Positions 50,278 to 59,794 of a DNA stretch of 64,000 nucleotides are shown here, one piece after another. The stretch is from a bacterium (GTDB lineage Bacteria; Elusimicrobiota; Elusimicrobia; UBA1565; UBA9628). The stretch spans positions 638,808 to 702,807 of the forward strand of contig JAKAQO010000001.1 of assembly GCA_021822495.1 (NCBI GenBank), written 5' to 3'. Under the pieces are notes generated by a model, which ran no database searches, had not been told where the DNA came from, and was given only the letters and a program-made list of their open reading frames with translations. Position numbers and translations under genes: made by a program. Each line of letters opens with the position of its first letter. Position 1 is the stretch's first letter.

Positions 50278-51491
50278 TACTCGCTCCGGGATAAAGCGGC
50301 GCTTTCCTCGGCTTCTATCTTAAGGAAGGCTTCTACCACCGCAGGATCAAATTGGGTTCCCGCTCCTTTTTGAAGTTCTGAAATGGCTTTTTCTCGGCCT
50401 AAAGCTTTGCGGTAAGGACGATCAGAGGTCATGGCGTCCCAAGCGTCGATGACGGCGACAATACGGGAACCCAAGGGTATTTTTTCGCCCTTAAGTCCGT
50501 TGGGATATCCGCGACCGTCGTACCACTCTTGATGATGTAGCACCATTTGAGCCACGGGGCCTAAAAATTTAACGGGAGCTAAAATTTGATGCCCGATGAG
50601 AGGATGTTTTTTCATCTCCTCGTATTCTTCCGCCGTGAGTTTTCCCGGTTTATTAAGAATGGACTCATCAATGCCGATTTTCCCGATATCATGGAGGAGC
50701 GCCGCGTATTCCACGTAACGAGTATAGGTGGGATCAATATCCAAAGCCTTGGCGAGTCTTTTGGCCCGCGCCTTGGCGCGGTCCGAGTGCTCATGGGTGT
50801 AATGATCCTTGGAATCAACCGCCCGGGCCAGAGTCTTAACCATCTCAAGATAAAAAGTTTCCAAGCGTTCGAATAATTCCAAATTATGAAAAGTGACGGC
50901 TGCCTCAGAGGCGAGAATCTTGAGAAACTTCGCGTTATGGTCCTTAAAAGGGGCCGCGTTTCCCGTCGCATGCAGATTTAAAACTCCAATGGGCTTTGAC
51001 TGAATCAAAAGCGGCATGGACAAAAACGGATGGGTATGGTTTTGAGTAGAAAGATAACGCGGATCAGCGGAGGGATCTTCAATAAATATCGTTTGGGCTT
51101 TGGAAAAGGCTTCTCCCGCGATTCCTTCTCCGGGTTTTAAAAAAAGAGTTTGCGGCTTTCCCGTCTCCGGAATGGCGGCGACAATCTTAAGATGTCCGCC
51201 ATTTTCGTCCCAAAGCATGATGGATCCTCGTTCGCAATTCATCAAACGGCAGGCGGCTTTTAGGACGGCCTTGCCGAAATCTTCCTTTGAGACGAGTCCC
51301 GCATAGGAAACGCCTTGCTCTTGAAGGGTTGAGAGCATATCCAAAAGCTCGTCTAATTTTTCCCATCCCACTTCGCTTGTCTTTTTGTTTTGAGGCGGCG
51401 TTTTGGAGGAGGTTCGGGAGAAAAAACGCAATAAGGTCAAAAATGACATGAGAAAAGCAAAAGCAAGAGCCACGGATTCTAGGATCATCAC
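50277..51491 (-). CDS. GAF-HD-GYP signalling phosphodiesterase
   Basis: A 404-residue protein with one N-terminal membrane helix (about 5-25), a GAF domain (about 60-205) and an HD-GYP domain (about 215-390). Metal-binding and signature residues are HDIGKIGI, HPLIGHQIL, HHQEWYDGRGYP and AVIDAWDAMTSDRPYR. HD-GYP proteins hydrolyse cyclic di-GMP or related dinucleotides. It heads a housekeeping operon. The ligand of the GAF domain is unknown. Confidence 0.92.
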   Translation of the reverse strand: MMILESVALAFAFLMSFLTLLRFFSRTSSKTPPQNKKTSEVGWEKLDELLDMLSTLQEQGVSYAGLVSKEDFGKAVLKAACRLMNCERGSIMLWDENGGHLKIVAAIPETGKPQTLFLKPGEGIAGEAFSKAQTIFIEDPSADPRYLSTQNHTHPFLSMPLLIQSKPIGVLNLHATGNAAPFKDHNAKFLKILASEAAVTFHNLELFERLETFYLEMVKTLARAVDSKDHYTHEHSDRAKARAKRLAKALDIDPTYTRYVEYAALLHDIGKIGIDESILNKPGKLTAEEYEEMKKHPLIGHQILAPVKFLGPVAQMVLHHQEWYDGRGYPNGLKGEKIPLGSRIVAVIDAWDAMTSDRPYRKALGREKAISELQKGAGTQFDPAVVEAFLKIEAEESAALSRSE

Positions 51492-51549
51492 TGAAACGAT
51501 GTTAGCAAAAAGCTTACCGGCCCCGCTTATTTTTTTGTAGATTCTTCGT

Positions 51550-52053
51550 ATGCCTAATTCAAAAAGCCGCGTGGCCGTCTACCCGGGGAGCTTTGATCCC
51601 CCGACCCTGGGTCATCTCGATATTGTTTTTCGCGCCGCTAAAATGTTTGAGCGGGTCATCGTCGCGGTCGCGGATAACCCCGCTAAAAAGCATACCTTTT
51701 CAGCCGAGGAACGGCTGGACATGGTTCGCCAGGCGATTAAAAAAATCCCTAATGCGCAGGCGGATATCTTTTCCGGCCTTTTGGTGGATTATTTGCGCGA
51801 AAATAAAATTCGGGTGTTGATTCGGGGCCTTCGGGTCGTCAGCGACATGGATTATGAATTTCAATTGGCGTCTTTTAACCGGACTTTATACCCCGACGTT
51901 GAGACGGTTTTTCTGATGCCGGATGAGCGCTACACTTATTTCGCCTCTTCGATGGTTAAGGAAGTGGCTCGCCTGGGGGCTTCGGTTGAGTCTTTCGTTT
52001 TACCAGACATCTCAAAAAAGTTGAAGGAAAAATTTGAGCTTCGCGGAAACTAA
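51550..52053 (+). CDS. coaD: Phosphopantetheine adenylyltransferase
   Basis: A 167-residue nucleotidyltransferase, the penultimate step in coenzyme A synthesis. VAVYPGSFDPPTLGHLDIV carries the TxGH motif, and VRFIRGLR-like VLIRGLRVVSDMDYEFQ and YTYFASSMVKEVA complete it. It overlaps the following membrane glycosyltransferase by 20 bases. Divergent from the HD-GYP gene; 51492-51549 is the shared upstream region. Confidence 0.96.
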   Translation: MPNSKSRVAVYPGSFDPPTLGHLDIVFRAAKMFERVIVAVADNPAKKHTFSAEERLDMVRQAIKKIPNAQADIFSGLLVDYLRENKIRVLIRGLRVVSDMDYEFQLASFNRTLYPDVETVFLMPDERYTYFASSMVKEVARLGASVESFVLPDISKKLKEKFELRGN

Positions 52054-53311
52054 AAGGATATTTCCAGTTTCTGGTCTTGTTTTTTTGGTCGCCCTGTTCA
52101 TTCGATTAGGGTTTGTTTTTTGGATCAATGCCCATAATCCTGAATTTGCCTGGGATGGAGATGCCAAGGACTATCAATCCTATGCCCTACATCTCTTAAA
52201 AGAAGGTCGTTATCAAAATGACGTGGGAGATCAGTTTTTTAGGATGCCTGGATATCCCATTTTTCTTTATTCAATTTACAAAGTCTCCAGAGTTTCCCAA
52301 ATCGCCGTTCAAATCACTCAAGTTGTTTTAGGAGCTTTGGCTTGCCTGCTTTTGTTTCTCATCGCGCGTAAATTTGCCGGGGAAGATTGGGGGTTTTTTT
52401 GCGGGTTGTCCTTGGCGATTCTCTATGACTCCATTGGACCTTCGGCGCAGATTCTCAGCGAGGCCTTGGCCATCCCGCTTTTGTCTTTATTTTGGTATTT
52501 ATGGTTTTGCTGGGAACAATCAGTTCAAGTCAAGTCGGCGGTTTTGGCCTTGGTTTGCGCGGTAATTGCTTTTGTCCGTCCCGAATTCGGGCTTTTCGCG
52601 GCCGTCTTTTGCATAGGATACCCATTTCCTTTCTTTAAGAATGCCGGGACGCGGATCAAGGGTTGGATTTGGGGAGCGGTTTTTCTCGCCGCGTTTACTC
52701 CCTGGATCATAAGAAATTTTATTTTATTCCACCGTTTTATTCCGGATTCCGGTCAGGGCGAAGCTGGAATCTATATGGGCCTAGCCTTACCCTTGGAGAA
52801 TTTAGGGGTTATTCCCAAGTCAAAACGCGCTCCCGCGAGTTTTGGGAGCCTTGAGCGAGAACACTTTTATGGGAAGGAGTTTCTTCGGCTTTGGCGTTCA
52901 ACTCCAATCTTTGAAATTCTTAAGGCCTATTCCGTCAATGTTTTGTCTCTTTTTTATCCTTTCCTCCCCGCCTATGATTGGAGTTATGTGCTTTTTATTC
53001 CACTTTGGCTGTGGGCTCTTTTTAGGATTCGTCGCTTGCCTCAGTTAATTCCTTTGTGGTTGATCGTTTTTTTGTATCTGGCGGTCCACGTCATCTCCGG
53101 GGGTCCGGTTTCCCGTTATCGACAGGTCTTATCTCCAATGTTGATGATCGCGGCGACGATGGGGGCGCGCGACCTTTGGACGCGCTTTGGCAAAAATTTC
53201 TGGAGAACCTTTGCTTTATGGGCTGGGGCCAATCTTATGCTTTGGATTTTCGCTTCGCAGGCTCGAAATATTATTTTGTCCTTGGCTTCCGTTCTTAGGT
53301 TGCATACCTAA
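52034..53311 (+). CDS. GT39/ArnT-like membrane glycosyltransferase
   Basis: A 425-residue protein with about ten transmembrane helices. The first periplasmic loop contains WDGDAKDYQSYALHLL and RMPGYPIFLYSIY, the acidic catalytic loop of GT39/PMT/ArnT-type enzymes that use polyprenyl-phosphate sugars. TTG start overlapping coaD by 20 bases; a later start is possible. Acceptor (lipid A, protein or other glycan) is unknown. Confidence 0.8.
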   Translation: MSFAETKRIFPVSGLVFLVALFIRLGFVFWINAHNPEFAWDGDAKDYQSYALHLLKEGRYQNDVGDQFFRMPGYPIFLYSIYKVSRVSQIAVQITQVVLGALACLLLFLIARKFAGEDWGFFCGLSLAILYDSIGPSAQILSEALAIPLLSLFWYLWFCWEQSVQVKSAVLALVCAVIAFVRPEFGLFAAVFCIGYPFPFFKNAGTRIKGWIWGAVFLAAFTPWIIRNFILFHRFIPDSGQGEAGIYMGLALPLENLGVIPKSKRAPASFGSLEREHFYGKEFLRLWRSTPIFEILKAYSVNVLSLFYPFLPAYDWSYVLFIPLWLWALFRIRRLPQLIPLWLIVFLYLAVHVISGGPVSRYRQVLSPMLMIAATMGARDLWTRFGKNFWRTFALWAGANLMLWIFASQARNIILSLASVLRLHT

Positions 53312-53330
53312 AAATAACGATTCTCTTCGT

Positions 53331-53433
53331 TATAATTCTCCAAATCCGTGCTATAATAAAACTAGGCCTTAATTCAAGACCTGCCGCGCCGTTTTGCGGC
53401 CATTATCAGTAAAATAAGAGGATAGTAACAGGA
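53331..53433 (+). promoter_or_regulatory. Cold-shock gene promoter and structured leader
   Basis: Two TATAAT boxes (53331-53336 and 53352-53357) without clear -35 boxes precede a leader of about 70 bases. A hairpin GCCGC (53383-53387)/GCGGC (53396-53400) lies in it. Long structured leaders are usual for cspA-type genes, whose mRNA refolds on cooling. GAGGATAGTAACAGG before the ATG includes the ribosome site. Confidence 0.6.
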
Positions 53434-53637
53434 ATGCCTACAGGAAAAGTGAAGTGGTTCAATGATCAGAAGGGCTTCGGGTTCATCACCCCGGACGACG
53501 GTTCAAAGGACTTATTTGTCCATCACAGCGCCATTACGGGCGATGGATTTAAGACCTTGGCCGAGAATCAATCGGTTGAGTTCGAAATCCAGCAGTCGGA
53601 CAAAGGTCCCAGAGCGACCAACGTTAAAAAGCTCTAA
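53434..53637 (+). CDS. Cold-shock protein (CspA family)
   Basis: A 67-residue single cold-shock domain. RNP1 is KGFGFITP and RNP2 is DLFVHHSAI, so RNA/ssDNA binding is expected. The N-terminus GKVKWFNDQ and the ending RATNVKKL are canonical. It acts as an RNA chaperone. A strong terminator follows, so it is a single-gene unit. Confidence 0.97.
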   Translation: MPTGKVKWFNDQKGFGFITPDDGSKDLFVHHSAITGDGFKTLAENQSVEFEIQQSDKGPRATNVKKL

Positions 53638-53660
53638 GCGCCTTCAGTAGGCGTTCTTAA

Positions 53661-53694
53661 ACAAAACCCGCTGAAATTTTTCGGCGGGTTTTGT
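53661..53694 (+). terminator. Intrinsic terminator of the cold-shock gene
   Basis: ACAAAACCCGC (53661-53671) and GCGGGTTTTGT (53684-53694) form an 11-base perfect stem with a 12-base loop and a following ATTTTG tract. A textbook rho-independent terminator. Confidence 0.93.
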
Positions 53695-53725
53695 ATTTTG
53701 AGTCGAAAAAAAGTAAAATAAAACC

Positions 53726-54316
53726 ATGAATTCCTCGATTATCTCAGGCGCTCGCATTCCTTCTTTTTCTGAAAATATTTCTCCTGAAACCGTTAGCGTT
53801 CCCGCAGCTCTTTGGGTTTTGGGGGCGGCGTTTTTGATGGCCCTTTGCTCCCAAATCACCATTCCCCTTCCGTTTACTCCCGTTCCTTTGACGGGGTCGA
53901 CTTTTGGGGTTCTCTTTTCGGCGGCCTTGTTGGGCCCGCGCCGGGGGCTTTTGAGCGTAGGAATTTATCTCGCGATGGGAGGGGTGGGGTTCCCGTTTTT
54001 CGCCGGAGCCTCTTCCGGCTGGCATATTTTTTTGGGCGCGACCGGCGGGTATTTGATTGGGTTTTTGCCGGCGGCTTATTTGACCGGAGTTCTTTCTGAG
54101 CGCGGATGGGATCGCGATCCCTTAATGGCCTTCCTGCAAATGATACTGGGGAGTTTTGTGATTTTAGCCTTCGGTTTAGTCGTTCTTTCTTTTTATGTTC
54201 CAAAGGCTCATTTATTGGCGGACGGCCTTTATCCATTTTTGGTGGGGGATGTCCTTAAATCTTGCCTGGCCGCTGGACTTCTCCCCTTGGGTTGGCGCCT
54301 AGTTCGAAAGAAATAG
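53726..54316 (+). CDS. bioY: Biotin ECF-transporter substrate component BioY
   Basis: A 196-residue six-helix membrane protein. ALCSQITIPLPFTPVPLTGSTFGVLFSAALLGPRRG, then GGVGFPFFAGASSGWHIFLGATGGYL, are the BioY signature. It binds biotin and usually pairs with an ATPase/EcfT module, not present here. The local birA lacks a DNA-binding domain, so regulation by BirA is not expected. The end lies two bases from convergent CoA-binding gene. Confidence 0.95.
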   Translation: MNSSIISGARIPSFSENISPETVSVPAALWVLGAAFLMALCSQITIPLPFTPVPLTGSTFGVLFSAALLGPRRGLLSVGIYLAMGGVGFPFFAGASSGWHIFLGATGGYLIGFLPAAYLTGVLSERGWDRDPLMAFLQMILGSFVILAFGLVVLSFYVPKAHLLADGLYPFLVGDVLKSCLAAGLLPLGWRLVRKK

Positions 54317-54317
54317 A

Positions 54318-54761
54318 TTAAGATTTAAGTTGGGATCGCCTTCGCCCGAGACAATCATTCGAGATCACTAAAAGCCCGGCTTTCTTGGCCTTGGCTTCTC
54401 CCTCCGGATGGGAGATTCCGTCTTGAAGCCACAGGGCTTTTGCCTTTATGGCGATGGCCTCATCAATAACGGGCAAAACTTCTTCAGATCTCCTGAAAAC
54501 ATCAACGACATCTACGCTTCCCGGAATGTCCAAAAGGGATGGGTAACATTTTTCACCCAGAATTTCTTTGTGTCCGGGATTGACGGGGATGATTTTGTAG
54601 CCTTCTTCTTTAAGATAAGCGGCGACGGAATAGCTTGGGCGTTCAGGCTTGGGAGAACATCCAACCACCGCGATGGTCTTGTAACCTAGAATTTTTTTAA
54701 TTGTTTCTAAATCATCCGAACTTCCCGACAGGCGACAGGCCTCTCCCGATTTTAAATCCAT
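54318..54761 (-). CDS. CoA-binding (YccU-like) protein
   Basis: A 147-residue Rossmann-fold CoA-binding domain protein. TIAVVGCSPKPERPSYSVAAYL and YKIIPVNPGHKEILGEKCYPSL, then DVVDVFRRSEEV and ALWLQDGISHPEG, are the family pattern. It binds CoA in structures, but its cellular role is unclear. Length normal. Confidence 0.9.
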   Translation of the reverse strand: MDLKSGEACRLSGSSDDLETIKKILGYKTIAVVGCSPKPERPSYSVAAYLKEEGYKIIPVNPGHKEILGEKCYPSLLDIPGSVDVVDVFRRSEEVLPVIDEAIAIKAKALWLQDGISHPEGEAKAKKAGLLVISNDCLGRRRSQLKS

Positions 54762-54794
54762 GTGTGTTTCCCTCCGACTCCATTCTACAAAATG

Positions 54795-54823
54795 TTAGGA
54801 TTTCTTAGTCCCTTTCCTATAAT
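54795..54823 (+). promoter_or_regulatory. Candidate promoter of nagZ
   Basis: TTAGGA (54795-54800), 17 bases, TATAAT (54818-54823). The -10 box lies inside the 40-base repeat at 54807-54846. The leader to the ATG at 54877 is about 47 bases and includes the conserved GGGACAATGCC. Confidence 0.5.
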
Positions 54824-54846
54824 AACCTTGAGGTTGGGACAATGCC
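54807..54846. repeat. 40-base dispersed repeat, copy 2
   Basis: Same length and ends (AGTCCCT, GGGACAATGCC) as 15488-15527; 29 of 40 bases agree. GTCCC and GGGAC can pair into a hairpin around the TATAAT box. It is upstream of nagZ, between it and the divergent CoA-binding gene. Confidence 0.55.
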
Positions 54847-54876
54847 GTCACTAAAAATTATGAAGAATAGGCATAA

Positions 54877-56328
54877 ATGAACGCAAGTCCTTTAATCGTA
54901 GGAATCGAAGGTAAAAAAGCCAGCCGAGCTTTAATTGTCCATTTAAAAAAAATAAACCCCGCAGGCGTTTTGCTCCTGGCTCGGAATATTGATTCGCCTC
55001 GTCAAGTCGCTTCTTTGATCCGAGACGCTAACGAGGCCTTGGGGCGGCCTCTTCTTTGGAGCATCGATCATGAAGGGGGAAATGTCGTTCGCTTTTCAAA
55101 GGGGGTTACTTTCTTCCCTAGCGCTCAGGCGATTGGAAAAACCGGAAATCCGGATTTGGCTTACGCCGTTGGGCGGCAAATGGGGCTGGAACTCTCCGCT
55201 TTGGGAATTGCGGTTAATTTCGCTCCAGTTTTGGATTTAAGCGGATCGTCTTATAACCCCGGAATCGGAATTCGCTCTTTTGGAGAAGACCCCCGGGCAG
55301 TCGCCCACTTCGGAGAAAATTTTATTCGCGGGCTTCAAGAACATCACGTTTGGGCCTGTGCCAAGCATTTCCCGGGGATGGGAGAGGCCCGGTTGGATCC
55401 CCATATTTTAATTCCTCAAATTAAGGCTTCCCGTTCCGAAATTTTTAATCGCCACTTAATTCCATTTGAGGCGGCGGTCAAAGCGAAGGTGAAATTGGTG
55501 ATGACTTCTCATATTCGCTATCCTGCCCTCGATTCAGAACTCGCGACTTTCTCAAAAAAAATCGTGACGGGTCTTTTAAGAAAAAAACTAGGGTTTGAGG
55601 GTCTGGTGGTTTCGGATGATTTGTCCATGGGAGCGGTGCTCAAAAGCGGTTTAAGCCCGGAAAATGCGGCGGTGAAAGCTCTCCAAGCGGGACATGACTT
55701 ATTGATTCTTTCCGATCCTAATTTGAATATTCAGAACCGGGTCAAGGAAGCCGTGGCAGATTTTGCGGATAATCAGCGAGTTTCTTCTCTTATCCATCAA
55801 AGAAAAACTCTCCACCATCAAGGCGCGGTTTTGCTTCATTCAAAACATTTGACGTCCTGGATCGCGGAAAAAGCCCTCCGCATTTTGAGACCGGGAAGCT
55901 GGGAATTTCCCTTCAATCAAAAGCGAAGTTCACTTCTTGTCTTATTTCCAAAACTCTCTGAAATTAAATCTTCCTTTGTCTTTGAAGGAGGGCCGGGCGG
56001 CCCCGCTCAATGGTTGAGGACCAATCTGAAAAAAAAGGGTCCTGTTCGCTTTATAGAAACACCAGTTAAAGAAAAGAAAGCCGGCTTTTTGCGCGCGGCG
56101 CTTAAAGAGGCCGAGCAAATTTTGTTTTTCTGTTTCGAGGCGCGCCGCTTTCCCGGCCAAAAAGCGGTTTTAGACCTTCTCAATCAAAAAACGGCTGATA
56201 AGACCATGGTTCTTTTGATGAGGGGAGATTCCGATTTGCCGCTCATCAATTCTCGCTCGGCCGTCATTGATATGGCTGGAGATCGGAAATTGCAAATAGA
56301 AAAGACTCTTGAGGTGATTTTTAAATGA
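54877..56328 (+). CDS. nagZ: Beta-N-acetylhexosaminidase NagZ (GH3)
   Basis: A 483-residue glycoside hydrolase family 3 protein for peptidoglycan recycling, removing GlcNAc from anhydromuropeptides. WSIDHEGGNVVRF, ACAKHFPGMGEARLDPH (with the Asp-His dyad) and the nucleophile loop VVSDDLSMGAV are visible. It is longer than E. coli NagZ: residues about 335-483 form an extra C-terminal domain as in the Bacillus type. No signal peptide, so cytoplasmic. Overlaps the HEAT-repeat gene by four bases. Confidence 0.9.
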   Translation: MNASPLIVGIEGKKASRALIVHLKKINPAGVLLLARNIDSPRQVASLIRDANEALGRPLLWSIDHEGGNVVRFSKGVTFFPSAQAIGKTGNPDLAYAVGRQMGLELSALGIAVNFAPVLDLSGSSYNPGIGIRSFGEDPRAVAHFGENFIRGLQEHHVWACAKHFPGMGEARLDPHILIPQIKASRSEIFNRHLIPFEAAVKAKVKLVMTSHIRYPALDSELATFSKKIVTGLLRKKLGFEGLVVSDDLSMGAVLKSGLSPENAAVKALQAGHDLLILSDPNLNIQNRVKEAVADFADNQRVSSLIHQRKTLHHQGAVLLHSKHLTSWIAEKALRILRPGSWEFPFNQKRSSLLVLFPKLSEIKSSFVFEGGPGGPAQWLRTNLKKKGPVRFIETPVKEKKAGFLRAALKEAEQILFFCFEARRFPGQKAVLDLLNQKTADKTMVLLMRGDSDLPLINSRSAVIDMAGDRKLQIEKTLEVIFK

Positions 56329-57395
56329 AAATAATTCTTCTTTTAATTAGTTCTAATTTGTGGGCGCAGCAATTTTCCCCAAAACATCCACCGGTTGTCT
56401 CTCTGTGTCGTTCCTATTACCAGGCCATTGATAAAGGCGAAAAAGAGAAAATCCTTGGGGAAATCGCGCGCACCGCTCCGGCGACTCCTATTGACGTTCA
56501 ATATGATTTCGATTTATATATGCGATATCCAAAGGCGCGTTCCGTTGTGATGAGTTCTTTATCGTTGCTCAAAGGCCCCAATCATGATCTCGCTTCCGTT
56601 TTCCTGAGTTATTTGTCCCATAAAGATCCTCAGATACTCATGTTTGCGATTCAAGGAGCTTTTCAATTGCGCTCCCAGCGGGCTTTGCCATTGATTGAGA
56701 AAATTGCCAAGTCTAAATTTAAGTTTTCAAGTCTTGAGCAGGCGACGCTTCTGAGAGACAAGCAGATGTGGACGGCTCAATATGAAGCCTTGGACGCCTT
56801 GGCTTTATGGCAGGGAGAAAAAGCCTTTAAGCTCATCGTTGACCAGGCCGAGAAGGCGCCTTCGGTCGCGAGAATCCTTGCGGTGCGTTTTTGGGATAAA
56901 ACCGTTCCGCTGATGGTTGATTGGTCCAAAAGTGGCAGTGCGGCCAAACGCGCGATGGCAGATGAGGCCGCGGCGACTGATATCCCAATTTCCATCCTTG
57001 AAAAATCTTATGATCCGATGTTGGCTATTGTTGAGAATAATAAACTTCCCAATGGCCTTCGGCATCAATTAGCCATTAAGGTCGGTATTTGCGCGAATGA
57101 GGATCAGATTAAGAATTTAATCCAGAAGTATCAGACTCTAACCGATGAAAATGAGCGCACGATGCTTGAGACCGCGCTTTTTGCCTCAAGAAGCCATCAG
57201 GTGATTCCTATTTTGGTTCATTACGCCAAGACCAATCCCGATCCGCTTCGGCGCATGAACGCTCGCTTTGAGCTCAAAGAATTGATGGACCCGGCTGAAT
57301 ATAGAAGTTTTTTAAAATGGGTTTCTAAAAATGATCCAGATTCGCAAAATCGCAAGGAAGCGTCTCGGGAGTTATTTTCAATGGGTGGAAATTAA
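56325..57395 (+). CDS. Secreted HEAT-repeat-like helical protein
   Basis: A 356-residue protein with a short signal peptide (IILLLISSNLWAQ) and repeating paired helices (SLSLLKGPNHDLASVFLSYL, HKDPQILMFAIQGAFQLRSQRALPLIEKI and later units), suggesting a HEAT/Armadillo solenoid. No catalytic motif. It overlaps nagZ by four bases and meets the convergent P-type ATPase gene (overlap four bases). Perhaps a periplasmic scaffold linked with cell-wall recycling; that is inference. Confidence 0.68.
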   Translation: MKIILLLISSNLWAQQFSPKHPPVVSLCRSYYQAIDKGEKEKILGEIARTAPATPIDVQYDFDLYMRYPKARSVVMSSLSLLKGPNHDLASVFLSYLSHKDPQILMFAIQGAFQLRSQRALPLIEKIAKSKFKFSSLEQATLLRDKQMWTAQYEALDALALWQGEKAFKLIVDQAEKAPSVARILAVRFWDKTVPLMVDWSKSGSAAKRAMADEAAATDIPISILEKSYDPMLAIVENNKLPNGLRHQLAIKVGICANEDQIKNLIQKYQTLTDENERTMLETALFASRSHQVIPILVHYAKTNPDPLRRMNARFELKELMDPAEYRSFLKWVSKNDPDSQNRKEASRELFSMGGN

Positions 57396-59683
57396 ATTTC
57401 CACCTTTCTTAATCTGAGTGAATTAAGAACGACGGAAACAGAGCTGAAACTCATCAGGACTCCGGCCATGACCGGGCTTAAAAGACTGGAAGCGCCAAAC
57501 AAAGGGTAAAGAGCGCCTGCCGCCATGGGAATGGCCAAAGCGTTGTAGCCGAAAGCCCAGAACAGATTTTGCCGGATATTTTTTAGGGTGAGTTGGGAAA
57601 GTTTTCGAGCGCGCGCAATATCTCTGAGGTCTCCGTGAATGAGGGCGATGGGCGCGCTTTGAATGGCGGCTTCCGTTCCATTTCCCATGGCCAGACCGAC
57701 ATCTGCTTGGGCTAGAGCCGGCGCGTCGTTGACCCCGTCTCCCGCCATTAAGACCCGTCGCCCCTCTTTTTGTAAATCGCGGATCACTTCCAATTTTTGA
57801 TGCGGCAAAATTCCCGCTTTGACATTTTTGATTCCCAGTTTTTGGGCTACGTGTTTTGCGGTGGTTGGATCATCTCCGGTCAGCATGACAATTTCAAGCC
57901 CCTCTTGCGCCAAAGCTTTTAAGGCTTCTGGCGTTGAGGGTCTAACAGGGTCTGAAATTCCCATCATTCCAGCAACACGGCCTTTCTCAGCGACAAAAAC
58001 CGCGCTTTGGGCGTTTTCCCGCATGGTTTGAGTTTTTTCTTTAAATGAAGAAAGGTTGACGTTATGTTTCTCCATGAAGGATTCGTTTCCAATTAAAATC
58101 TCTTGCCCGGAGATTTTTCCCTGAACGCCTTCTCCGGGGAAAGACTCAAAGCCTTCAACTGCTTGGAGAGAAATGCCGCGTTCTTCCGCGCTTTTTACGA
58201 CGGCTAAAGCGAGCGGGTGTTCGCTTAATTTCTCAAGGCTTGCGGCTAAGCTGAGCGCGCGAGACTCGTCATAACCCGGCGCTGCGATAATCGTCGTAAC
58301 GCGGGGCTTTCCCTCAGTCAAGGTTCCGGTTTTATCGACGCAGAGAACATCCGCTTTGCCCAGGATTTCAAGAGCCTCGGCGCTCTTAATCAAGATTCCC
58401 ATTTCGGCGGCCCGTCCCATTCCTACCATGATAGACATCGGGGTCGCTAATCCCAAGGCGCAGGGGCAAGCAATAATAAGGACCGAGATAGAGCTAATTA
58501 GGGCATGGCTTAATCGCGGCTGGGGGCCGAAGAAAAACCAAAGCAGTCCAGAGAGGGCCGCGATTAAAACAACGGCGGGGGCGAAATAGGCGGCCGCGAG
58601 GTCGGCCACCCTTTGAATTTTTGCGCGGCTTTTTTGAGCTTGGACGACTAGGCTAATAATTTGAGAAAGAAAGGTCTCAGCTCCGACTTTTTCCGCTTTC
58701 ATGAGGAAACTGCCCGAGGCGTTGAGGGTTCCTCCAATGACGGAATCTCCCGCTTTTTTCTCGACGGAAAAAGACTCTCCGGTTAAAAGAGATTCATCCA
58801 CCGCGCTGCGGCCGGAAATAATTTTGCCATCGGTTGGAACTCGTTCGCCGGGTTTGACCCTTAAAACATCGCCGATTCTAATTTCTTCGATAGAAATTTC
58901 TTCTTCTTGGTCTTGAATCATCCGGTGAGCTTTTGGCGGAGACAGACTTAAAAGGGCTTCTATGGCTTGAGAGGCCTTTCTTCGCGCTTTCATTTCGAGC
59001 ATTTGACCTAAAAGGACTAAAAGCGTAATCATGGCCGCTGATTCAAAATAGACGGGGGCTTGACCGTTTTGCGTTTTAAACGTTGCCGGGAACCATTGCG
59101 GGAAAAATAGAGAAATGACGCTTGAAAAATAAGCAATTCCAGTTCCCATTGCGATGAGGGTGAACATATTAGGGCTTTTATTCTTGAGAGATTCCCAAGC
59201 GCGAATAAAAAAAGGTTTTCCGCCCCAAAAGACAATCGGCGTCGCCAAAATGAGCTCAATGAAGGCGTCTTCTTTGTTTAAACTTTTCATGCGGGACATG
59301 GAGAGAACCAGGAGCGGAACGCCCAAAAGGAGGCTCATCCAAAAACGGCGGCTCATATCTTTAAATTCCGGATCGGGCCCGGTTTGGAGACTGGGCATTT
59401 CAGGGTCCAGCGCCATTCCGCAAAAGGGGCAGGAACCGGGGCCTGTGTTTCTGACCTCTGGGTGCATCGGACAACTATACATTGCCCCTGGGATTGGAGG
59501 TTCTTCTTCCTGAGTATTTGGATTTAGAAATTTTCCCGGGTCAAGAATAAATTTTTCCCGGCATTTAGAATTACAGAAAAAATAAGTTTGTTCGCGGTAG
59601 GAAAAAGAACCGCCCCTGGGATTGGGCGGATGAACCGTCATCCCACAAACGGGATCGAGGGCGGTTTCCTGGGAATTAACCAT
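57392..59683 (-). CDS. Copper-type P1B ATPase with YHS and heavy-metal-binding domains
   Basis: A 763-residue heavy-metal P-type ATPase. An N-terminal YHS domain (about 8-53: DPVCGM, FFCNSKC) and a heavy-metal-binding domain (about 69-95: SCPMHP, GSCPFCGM) replace the usual HMA domain. The core has ACPCALGLATP (CPC metal site), the phosphorylation motif DKTGTLTEG, HPLA and GDGVNDAPALAQAD. Cu(I) export or delivery to oxidases is expected. No copper chaperone gene beside it. Confidence 0.95.
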   Translation of the reverse strand: MVNSQETALDPVCGMTVHPPNPRGGSFSYREQTYFFCNSKCREKFILDPGKFLNPNTQEEEPPIPGAMYSCPMHPEVRNTGPGSCPFCGMALDPEMPSLQTGPDPEFKDMSRRFWMSLLLGVPLLVLSMSRMKSLNKEDAFIELILATPIVFWGGKPFFIRAWESLKNKSPNMFTLIAMGTGIAYFSSVISLFFPQWFPATFKTQNGQAPVYFESAAMITLLVLLGQMLEMKARRKASQAIEALLSLSPPKAHRMIQDQEEEISIEEIRIGDVLRVKPGERVPTDGKIISGRSAVDESLLTGESFSVEKKAGDSVIGGTLNASGSFLMKAEKVGAETFLSQIISLVVQAQKSRAKIQRVADLAAAYFAPAVVLIAALSGLLWFFFGPQPRLSHALISSISVLIIACPCALGLATPMSIMVGMGRAAEMGILIKSAEALEILGKADVLCVDKTGTLTEGKPRVTTIIAAPGYDESRALSLAASLEKLSEHPLALAVVKSAEERGISLQAVEGFESFPGEGVQGKISGQEILIGNESFMEKHNVNLSSFKEKTQTMRENAQSAVFVAEKGRVAGMMGISDPVRPSTPEALKALAQEGLEIVMLTGDDPTTAKHVAQKLGIKNVKAGILPHQKLEVIRDLQKEGRRVLMAGDGVNDAPALAQADVGLAMGNGTEAAIQSAPIALIHGDLRDIARARKLSQLTLKNIRQNLFWAFGYNALAIPMAAGALYPLFGASSLLSPVMAGVLMSFSSVSVVLNSLRLRKVEI

Positions 59684-59794
59684 GACCTTTTTATGATACC
59701 AGTCTCATTAAGGCTAAGGCAAAATTTTGGAAAAAGTTTTGTCTTTATGCCACAATAAGAGTGTTGTTGTTAAAATAAAATCAAGGAGAGTTTT

